Assembly (NCBI RefSeq): GCF_003002875.1
Contig: NZ_PVTH01000001.1
Coordinates: 124,001-188,000 of the forward strand
DNA length: 64,000 nt
Reading direction: 5' to 3'
From: Arcticibacter pallidicorallinus
Lineage (GTDB): Bacteria; Bacteroidota; Bacteroidia; Sphingobacteriales; Sphingobacteriaceae
In this document: positions 55,352 through 61,314 of the stretch, in pieces
How the letters are laid out: each line of letters opens with the position of its first letter
How positions within the stretch are numbered: position 1 is the first letter of the stretch
Position numbers and translations under genes: made by a program
Notes under the pieces: model-generated
Seen by the model: only the letters and a program-made list of their open reading frames with translations
Told to the model about the DNA's origin: nothing
The model's database searches: none

Positions 55352-56389
55352 TTATTCTTCTATTTCCAGCAGGGGTAAACTTACTACAAAAAAAGAATCA
55401 TCCTGATGGATTTTTAAATTCAAAGCCGACAAATATGCGTACCGTTTCCTGATATTTTCCAGACCCATCTTACCGCGTTTAACACTTGTCCCTGCACGTG
55501 GAGCATAAGAATTACGCACGGTCAGCCAGGTTTTATTTTCTACGAAAATGGCTATATGTAAGGGCTTTTCAAGCGAAAGCTTGTTATGCTTTAGCGCATT
55601 TTCAATCAGCAGCTGAATGGAGAGTGGGGGAACAAAAAATGAATCCGTAAGTTCAGCGGGTACGTTGATATCAATGCGCAACTGGTCTTCAAATCGTTTT
55701 TTCAACAGATATACGTACGCATCTACAAAAGCCAGTTCTTCACCTACTGTAACGAGCTCTTCTTTGTTAAACTCCAGCACGTAGCGGTAAACATCGGCAA
55801 ACTTATCCAGGAAATGTTGCGCGGTGCGCGGATCTTTCTCTATCAATGACGAAAGTACATTCAGATTATTGAACAGAAAATGAGGATCCAGTTGCATCCT
55901 CAGCGAATTCAATTGAGTCCGGAGATTTTCTTCCTGCAATTTGTTCGACTGGGCGTGCGCGATTTTCCATTGCTGCATGAAATACACGCTGAAGTTAACG
56001 AGCAGCACGGGAATCAGAAAAAGCAGTCCATATACATTCAAAACCACAAATTGCGACAAATCAGGTGAGGTCAGTGTAGTTTGAATCTTGAAAAGGTAGT
56101 AAGAGCCGTTGATGCACAATAGCGAATATACGCAGCTGATCAGCAGCTGTAAAAAGAAGCGCTTGGAGGGATGATTAAGCCAGGAGATTTTTGAATTCAG
56201 AAAATCGAAGATCCACTTGTTGCCGTACCACAGAAGGATTACCACAGTAAAGATCCACAAAAAGGCAGCGAGATAGGTGAGCTGTACATCTGATTGGTAC
56301 AGATTATAGCCGCTCCACATGAGCAGAAGCGCCACCGTTATCAGTAAATAGATTACTATATTGCTTTTCTGCCCAAACGCCTTCTTCAT
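55352..56389 (-). CDS. LytS-family sensor histidine kinase
   Basis: The 345-aa protein has four membrane helices in its first 140 residues and the His_kinase (LytS/YehU) signature with His170 in LDPHFLFNNLNVL. The ATPase part has LLIENALKHNKL (N-box) and GKMGLENIRKRYAYL (G-box). No separate sensor domain exists outside the membrane part. The start codon overlaps the stop of the upstream gene by one base (TAATG), so translation is coupled. It should sense a membrane or periplasmic cue and phosphorylate the adjacent LytTR regulator. The exported repeat protein upstream is a natural candidate for input, but this is inference. Confidence 0.93.
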   Translation of the reverse strand: MKKAFGQKSNIVIYLLITVALLLMWSGYNLYQSDVQLTYLAAFLWIFTVVILLWYGNKWIFDFLNSKISWLNHPSKRFFLQLLISCVYSLLCINGSYYLFKIQTTLTSPDLSQFVVLNVYGLLFLIPVLLVNFSVYFMQQWKIAHAQSNKLQEENLRTQLNSLRMQLDPHFLFNNLNVLSSLIEKDPRTAQHFLDKFADVYRYVLEFNKEELVTVGEELAFVDAYVYLLKKRFEDQLRIDINVPAELTDSFFVPPLSIQLLIENALKHNKLSLEKPLHIAIFVENKTWLTVRNSYAPRAGTSVKRGKMGLENIRKRYAYLSALNLKIHQDDSFFVVSLPLLEIEE

Positions 56390-57621
56390 TATCTGAATTG
56401 TACTTTATTTATCTCTTCCCAGGGAAGATACTGGTACTTCGAGTTTTTCAACCATATAATCAGTCCCCAGTTCAAAGCGGAAACGTCATTTTCGTTATTC
56501 AGGGTTAAAGATCGCTGATCTTTTAGAATAACGTTGGACTGTTTTTCATTCTGCGGCGTTATACCGGAAATATTGCTGAAAGGTATTTTATAGTGTATGC
56601 GGTTCCTTGTTCCCTCAAGCATCTCAAAATTCCATTCTTCATCCATGTCAAAGGTACAATTGCCCTTCAAAATACGACCTTCTGAACCAAACGCCTGTGC
56701 GTAGATTCTTCTTGGCCGGGCAAACGAATTATAGTTAATCGCTTCAGCCTCCCGCTGATGAAAGTCTGCAGATTGAAACGCTGACCATTGCACTATCACC
56801 TGGCCGCCTTCAGGATCTGCAATAACGATCCCCCGATTGGAGGCGTTCACATCGCGACTGTCTTTTAAAAAGACTTGTTTTCCTGAAAGAAGTGTTATAA
56901 CGGCCCCCTGATCTTTCTTAGAGATTTTTTTTATCTGGCTGAAGTTAATTCCGACAGTTCGGTCAGACCTCTTCCCATAGACGGCAGCTGAGGAGGCAAA
57001 CTTTGACTTGTCCCACTTAATTAAGCCGCTAACCGGCCCATTCACTGTCTGAACGGTACCGTACAAAGGTTTGCCTTTCCAGGGAAGAGTGCTTTCACCC
57101 GTTTCCCTGAAGTTAATCCGGCTGATGTCTTTCCATGCAATCTTTTGCGCCTTGCTACTATACACAAGAATATCCTTACCCAGATCGCTGATTTCCGATC
57201 CTCCGCTAACCCGAATTTTCGATCCGCTCTTGAAGAATATCTGAGCATTCTGGCTACCTGTAACATGGATGGAAACTATGTCGCCAAAGCGGCATAGCGT
57301 TTCCTGACGCCTTTTCGGGAGTTTATCCGTCCAGAGGTTCATGAACTCCCAGTTTATCCCATCGGTATTATCTCTGCTGCCTGGAAGCTTGTCCAGCTGA
57401 TACTTTTTTAAGTATTTAAGCGCCAGTACATCTGTTTTTGAAACCTGTAAAACGTCCGTCCAGAAGATCTGGCCGCTGCTCCATCGGATAACTCCAGTGA
57501 CCGTCGTCTTATTTTTTAAGACCACATCAGCATAAATGTAGCTCGCGTCTTGTGCACGTGCAGAGTCAAGGCAAGTATACCAGGTGATTAAAAAAACGAA
57601 TAGCTTGAAGTGAATATTCAT
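56389..57621 (-). CDS. Exported protein made of repeated beta units, coupled to LytS/LytTR
   Basis: ATG 57621 (in frame GTG 57630 rejected) gives 410 aa with a signal peptide ending near residue 24. I see an internal repeat in three copies. Unit A: about 30-50, 186-206, 306-327 (Y-x-V/A-x(5-8)-G-x-I-x-W pattern, e.g. VTGVIRW, VSGLIKW). Unit B: about 134-171, 246-287, 367-409 (G-x-x-I/V-x-L/V ... D-V/L-x-x-x-x-x-G-I/L-x-I ... I-x-W-x-x-I/F, e.g. KIAWKDISRINF, YLPWEEINKVQF). The units should form small beta barrels or a beta solenoid. The family is not recognised. Its stop overlaps the kinase start by one base, so it is expressed with the two-component system. Confidence 0.7.
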   Translation of the reverse strand: MNIHFKLFVFLITWYTCLDSARAQDASYIYADVVLKNKTTVTGVIRWSSGQIFWTDVLQVSKTDVLALKYLKKYQLDKLPGSRDNTDGINWEFMNLWTDKLPKRRQETLCRFGDIVSIHVTGSQNAQIFFKSGSKIRVSGGSEISDLGKDILVYSSKAQKIAWKDISRINFRETGESTLPWKGKPLYGTVQTVNGPVSGLIKWDKSKFASSAAVYGKRSDRTVGINFSQIKKISKKDQGAVITLLSGKQVFLKDSRDVNASNRGIVIADPEGGQVIVQWSAFQSADFHQREAEAINYNSFARPRRIYAQAFGSEGRILKGNCTFDMDEEWNFEMLEGTRNRIHYKIPFSNISGITPQNEKQSNVILKDQRSLTLNNENDVSALNWGLIIWLKNSKYQYLPWEEINKVQFR

Positions 57622-57825
57622 TTGCCTCACTTAATTGGAAAGTTGAAATGTATCACTTTGTTCGTTGCTAATCAACCATTGTAGAATGAAAAGAGATATT
57701 GTGATTCTCAACCGGGATATTATTGGGCTGAGATCTCAAGTTCTTGCAGGGTTTATCACCGCTCAGGTCGAGTTCGTTTCAATGCAAGCTTAACCCGCTC
57801 CTGAATTATACGGGATTCTTGGCGC

Positions 57826-57885
57826 TATAATGTCGACATAAGTCCGACTTGTGTTAGTGTAGGTCGGACTTATGTCGCGATTATA
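57826..57885. repeat. Long palindrome, copy 2 of a dispersed family
   Basis: Two 25-nt arms (57826-57850, 57861-57885) pair at 22 of 25 positions around a 10-nt loop. The stem part CGACATAAGTCCGAC/GTCGGACTTATGTCG shares its inner 11 bp with the palindrome at 32564-32619. It lies 46 bp upstream of the -7 box of the NlpC/P60 gene. Confidence 0.8.
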
Positions 57886-57931
57886 AGGGTTGAAATAGGG
57901 TGTGATTTAACAGAGGGTGTTTGCTATTTGC

Positions 57932-57939
57932 TATCTTTG
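57932..57939 (+). promoter_or_regulatory. -7 box TATCTTTG for the NlpC/P60 gene
   Basis: Exact TAnnTTTG match. Predicted start near 57943 gives a leader of about 13 nt to ATG 57956. The long palindrome lies 46 bp upstream. Confidence 0.6.
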
Positions 57940-57955
57940 CGCCTTTGTAACTACT

Positions 57956-58486
57956 ATGAAGAGATTTTTGATGCTGGTTTTGCTTTTAAGCTCGCCACCA
58001 CTATTGCATTTAACAAATTCTGTAAAAGCCGGTACGGTCGTCGCCGGCAGTCCGGTCGAAAATATTTCAGACGCAGCACGTTTGCAATCAAAAATCATCG
58101 AATTTGCACGTTCCCTAACTGGTGTCAAATATAAGTATGCATCGGCTAATCCCAAGACCGGGTTTGACTGCTCTGGATTTATCCACTATGTTTTCAGGAA
58201 TTTTCAAATTGCTGTGCCGCGCAGCTCAGCCGCCTTTGCAAAAGCGGGCAGGACGATTGATCTAAAAAGCGCGCTCCCCGGCGACTTGATCTTGTTCACC
58301 GGCACGAATCCTAAAATCAGGAATATTGGACATATTGGAATGGTTGTGTCCGACCCCGGCGAAACGCTTCGTTTTATACATTCTACGTCAGGTAAAGCGT
58401 ATGGAGTGACGGAGACCGCACTCAACGAGAAATATCTCAAGAGATACATAAAGGTCGTCAGGGTGATTGCTCCTGCTGAATCCTGA
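57956..58486 (+). CDS. NlpC/P60 peptidoglycan hydrolase, exported
   Basis: Start at ATG 57956 gives 176 aa and a signal peptide (to about residue 25); an in-frame TTG at 57917 overlaps the promoter and is rejected. The C40 peptidase triad is Cys72 in TGFDCSGFIHYVF, His126 in IGHIGMVV and His142 in RFIHSTSG. The domain (about 45-172) has the usual RSSAAFAKAGRTI and LPGDLILF blocks. Family members cut D-Glu-gamma-DAP bonds in peptide stems during cell-wall turnover. The last 29 bp overlap, tail to tail, the ClbS/DfsB-type gene on the other strand. Expression is probably from the -7 box directly upstream, under possible influence of the palindrome. Confidence 0.93.
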   Translation: MKRFLMLVLLLSSPPLLHLTNSVKAGTVVAGSPVENISDAARLQSKIIEFARSLTGVKYKYASANPKTGFDCSGFIHYVFRNFQIAVPRSSAAFAKAGRTIDLKSALPGDLILFTGTNPKIRNIGHIGMVVSDPGETLRFIHSTSGKAYGVTETALNEKYLKRYIKVVRVIAPAES

Positions 58487-58979
58487 TCTTTTTCCATTTG
58501 CGGATTCTTATAGTTGCATTAGTGTAAGGAGACGACGTGTTGAATTGAATCATTCTTCCGAGCGGCCATTGTTTATACCACGATTTGACATACAGCTGTT
58601 CATTGGTTTTGCTCTCGATAAGCAGCTGAACGCACTCTACGGTTTCATCAAGTTTCCTGCATAGCGTAAGATAATCGTCAGCTTCGTGATCAGTGTAGAA
58701 TTTTTGAGCTAGAAGACCCAGTTGATTCCATTTGTAGCCAGTCTCCGGTAAATGCACAGTTTCTCTCTTGTCTGTTTTGTCAATCCACTTTAACACCAGC
58801 TGTCCCCAACCATTCAGATAGGCCACCAGATTGTTCAAGCTCATCTTTGTTCCTTTAACATGGCCGTCAAGCTCTGGCAAATCACTGATTGGAGCGAGAT
58901 CTTGACCTAACTCGGTTCTGAGTTGTGCATAGTTTTTTCGAATAGCATCCTGAAGGGAGTGTTTATTTCGTGGTATCAT
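58458..58979 (-). CDS. ClbS/DfsB family four-helix-bundle protein
   Basis: The 173-aa protein begins with an amphipathic helix (KHSLQDAIRKNYAQLRTEL), then a helical bundle with conserved block VKGTKMSLNNLVAYLNGWGQLVLKW, which holds the family's helix-2 signature, a WYKQWPLGRMIQFNTSSPY segment and a helical end (NATIRIRKWKK). ClbS protects cells against the genotoxin colibactin; DfsB is a related bundle protein in dihydrofolate/other metabolism (family names from memory). Those roles cannot be transferred here: there is no colibactin locus nearby. It overlaps the NlpC/P60 gene by 29 bp tail to tail and is divergent from the next gene, 117 bp away. No signal peptide; cytosolic. Confidence 0.8.
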   Translation of the reverse strand: MIPRNKHSLQDAIRKNYAQLRTELGQDLAPISDLPELDGHVKGTKMSLNNLVAYLNGWGQLVLKWIDKTDKRETVHLPETGYKWNQLGLLAQKFYTDHEADDYLTLCRKLDETVECVQLLIESKTNEQLYVKSWYKQWPLGRMIQFNTSSPYTNATIRIRKWKKIRIQQEQSP

Positions 58980-59070
58980 CGTATAATATGAAACATCATC
59001 CGCTGTATAAGGGTTTTCGTGGATATTTAAGAAATTATTGCGAAACGATACAAAATTGTGGGGGAAATGA

Positions 59071-59078
59071 TATTTTTG
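59071..59078 (+). promoter_or_regulatory. -7 box TATTTTTG for the LamG-like exported protein
   Basis: Exact TAnnTTTG match. Predicted start near 59082 gives a leader of about 15 nt to ATG 59097. A reading that begins at GTG 59058 would include this box and is rejected. Confidence 0.5.
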
Positions 59079-59096
59079 AATAACATAACTACTTCT

Positions 59097-59915
59097 ATGA
59101 CCATGAAAATAATTATCGGATGCGGCCTGCTACTTCTCAGTCATGTATCCACGCAGGCGCAAGTATGGAAAAAAATGCAGCGAACGCTGGAGGATAAGGC
59201 GAATAAAAAAATCGAGGAAGTTCTCGATGGAAAAAGCTCAAAAACTGTGAACCAGAGCGCAGGTGATCCTTCTGCTCAGAACGTGCCTGTAGTAGATGAA
59301 GTGTATGCATTCACTCCTGGTAGTGCCGTTATATTTGAATCGGACTTCAAGACGGATGCTTCGGGAAGAATGGCAAAGAAGTGGAAATCAAGTGGCTCCG
59401 GAAGTATCGTATCCATTCCGGATATTCCAGGTAAATGGCTGGCTCTCTCAGAAAAGTCAACATACAAAATCGACAGTTTGTTCAATACCCCCGGCGCCTT
59501 CACCATAGAATTCGACCTGATTACCAGAAGTGCAGAAGCTGCAGATATCGGCAGTATGTCTTTTGGATTCGCCAGAGACAACTCTGTTAAAAATCATCTG
59601 ACAGATGCTTATAACGGAAATGCTATTGCCAACATTCAGCTACATTTTCATAACAGGGAAGTGACCAGCTCAAGCAGTGATACGAAAGTCTTTAACAACC
59701 TGAAGTATCCATTCGCTAATTATGCAAACGCCTTAATACACGTTGCGATCGAAGTGGAGGGAGAAAATATGAGCGTATATATCAACAAGTCAAAGGTCCT
59801 CGACACAAAGATGTTTAAAACCAATGTGCCTAAATTCTTCTACCTGACCGCTCCGTTTTCTTATGATCAGCAATCGAAAGTGTACTTTGGAAACTTTGTT
59901 ATGGCGCAAAAGTGA
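59097..59915 (+). CDS. Exported LamG-like protein, related to OmpA-associated modules
   Basis: ATG 59097 gives 272 aa with a signal peptide (KIIIGCGLLLLSHVSTQAQ); ATG 59103 is an alternative start. A short coiled linker (VWKKMQRTLEDKANKKIEEVL, split from the signal) leads to a beta-sandwich at about 75-270 (VIFESDFKTDASGRMAKKW, FTIEFDLITRS, YINKSKVLDTKMF). This resembles the concanavalin-like region that precedes OmpA domains in Bacteroidota outer-membrane proteins, but here no OmpA domain follows. A role in surface binding is possible. It ends 6 bp from the convergent lipoprotein gene with no hairpin between them. Gene call firm; function inferred. Confidence 0.75.
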   Translation: MTMKIIIGCGLLLLSHVSTQAQVWKKMQRTLEDKANKKIEEVLDGKSSKTVNQSAGDPSAQNVPVVDEVYAFTPGSAVIFESDFKTDASGRMAKKWKSSGSGSIVSIPDIPGKWLALSEKSTYKIDSLFNTPGAFTIEFDLITRSAEAADIGSMSFGFARDNSVKNHLTDAYNGNAIANIQLHFHNREVTSSSSDTKVFNNLKYPFANYANALIHVAIEVEGENMSVYINKSKVLDTKMFKTNVPKFFYLTAPFSYDQQSKVYFGNFVMAQK

Positions 59916-59921
59916 TGAAAC

Positions 59922-60815
59922 CTATTGGGAAAGCTTTAACTTTACTGTAGTGGTCTTATTCCGCTCCACCACTATGTTGTTCAATGTTTTTTGTGTGAGA
60001 AGGTTGTTGGCCCCGTCGTAAGCAACTATAGTGGCATTCACCGATGTTGCGTTAGCTGAGTTTGTAAAGACAAAGTTTTCATAGCTCCGGTCTATATAGG
60101 TCTGCTTGGGTACGCTTACCCCGTTAACGCTTTCAAACGATGTTAGGTAGTTCTTTAAAATTGACAGACTGATGTCCTTTTTTTGGGCGAGGTTGTCGCT
60201 TTTTGGATAGAATAAGGTATATCCGTTAACCAGCATCTCTATTCTTTCAAAATGAGCTGTCGTATCGTCTTCGATAATCACTTTGAATTTACCACCAGGG
60301 CGTCTTAATGCGACGTCGATTTGGGTGTCCTTATCTTTAACTTCAAATTCTTGTGAGCTATAGAACAGATCGCACACTTCCCTTGGGATAGAATGGGCGA
60401 GGTATGGGTTCCCCTGGTCGTCTCCGAAGTAAATTTGAGCAGAATGTCCATTGCTCTTTTCCCGTCTGCCTAAAAAAACTACGGTGTACGTTCCTGATGG
60501 AAGACTGATAGTAGGAATTTTAAAACCAATAGCTGACTGGTCCGCCTCCATATTTTGATTCGCAAGCCTGGTGCCTCTTGAATTGTACAGGTAATATTCC
60601 AGTTTGTCAAAATAGTCGGAAAGCTTCGCTACAGTTTTGGGGTCAGCAGCAGGCGGAAGGCTCGTGGACGATGGTTCGAGGATATTTTGGTCTGATATCG
60701 ACATCGTAAATTTCACACCATGGAAGTCCTTAGTCGGATCTCCTTCGAACTTAGTTTTTTTGCAGGATGTCAAGACCAGGAAAAGGCCAATAACGGGAAG
60801 TAGAATTTTCATCAT
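59922..60815 (-). CDS. Lipoprotein, possible fimbrillin-like/FimB-type fold
   Basis: The 297-aa protein has a lipobox VLTSC (Cys18) and no membrane helix after it. The mature part is beta-rich: LEYYLYNSRGTRLA, LPSGTYTVVFLGRR, and GKFKVIIEDDTTAHFERIEML resemble the two-domain transthyretin-like units seen in fimbrillin-associated lipoproteins, but the assignment is weak. The C-terminus (NNIVVERNKTTTVKLKLSQ) is a typical edge strand. There are two adjacent Met codons at 60812 and 60815, so the start is uncertain by one codon. It could be a surface anchor or adhesion protein. No gene partners with an obvious fimbrial operon nearby. Confidence 0.65.
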   Translation of the reverse strand: MMKILLPVIGLFLVLTSCKKTKFEGDPTKDFHGVKFTMSISDQNILEPSSTSLPPAADPKTVAKLSDYFDKLEYYLYNSRGTRLANQNMEADQSAIGFKIPTISLPSGTYTVVFLGRREKSNGHSAQIYFGDDQGNPYLAHSIPREVCDLFYSSQEFEVKDKDTQIDVALRRPGGKFKVIIEDDTTAHFERIEMLVNGYTLFYPKSDNLAQKKDISLSILKNYLTSFESVNGVSVPKQTYIDRSYENFVFTNSANATSVNATIVAYDGANNLLTQKTLNNIVVERNKTTTVKLKLSQ

Positions 60816-60859
60816 AATTTAAGTTCCTCCACAATCTACGCGCAGTTATACATTTTTTT

Positions 60860-61081
60860 TTAATTTCTAAATCCCGATTTTACCAGGAAGCATGAGGCTA
60901 TCAAAACAGTCCAGATGGCTTTCAACCAGGAGATGTTTGATGGTACACGTTCGTGTTCTAAGTGCTTTTCGCTTATCATATCAACATTTCTGGGGAGCAT
61001 CTGAGTGAAATGCTGTTCTGGTAGGAGTGCAACTTTTGACTTGTTTAGTTCAAGAGATATCATATGAGTGTAGTTTATCAA
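60860..61081 (-). CDS. Small hypothetical protein with C-terminal membrane helix, 73 aa
   Basis: This 73-aa frame is supported only by composition: a polar N-terminal half (LNKSKVALLPEQHFTQML) and a C-terminal hydrophobic helix (WLKAIWTVLIASCFLV) that could be a tail anchor. No ribosome-binding site or -7 box is clear, and three in-frame Mets near the start make the start uncertain. It lies in the 499-bp gap before the partial susC gene. It may be a chance frame; it is listed because the hydrophobic C-terminus is unusual for noise and no other gene is there. Confidence 0.3.
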   Translation of the reverse strand: MINYTHMISLELNKSKVALLPEQHFTQMLPRNVDMISEKHLEHERVPSNISWLKAIWTVLIASCFLVKSGFRN

Positions 61082-61314
61082 CGGTTAGGAGTTACTATAA
61101 ATTTAAGCAGCCTTCGCGGCATGTATGCTACACAATCGCCGCCACAGAATTATACACTGATCGGAAAGAAGATTACTAATTTGTTGCGAAAATCTGACCG
61201 GGATGTATAGTAATCCTGGCTTAACAATCACTTTACAAGCGAAGCGGACATTTGCCGCATCAACCGGAAGCTACCATCGAGGTGCCCGGTCAAAAAGGTT
61301 TGTAAAGAAGTATA

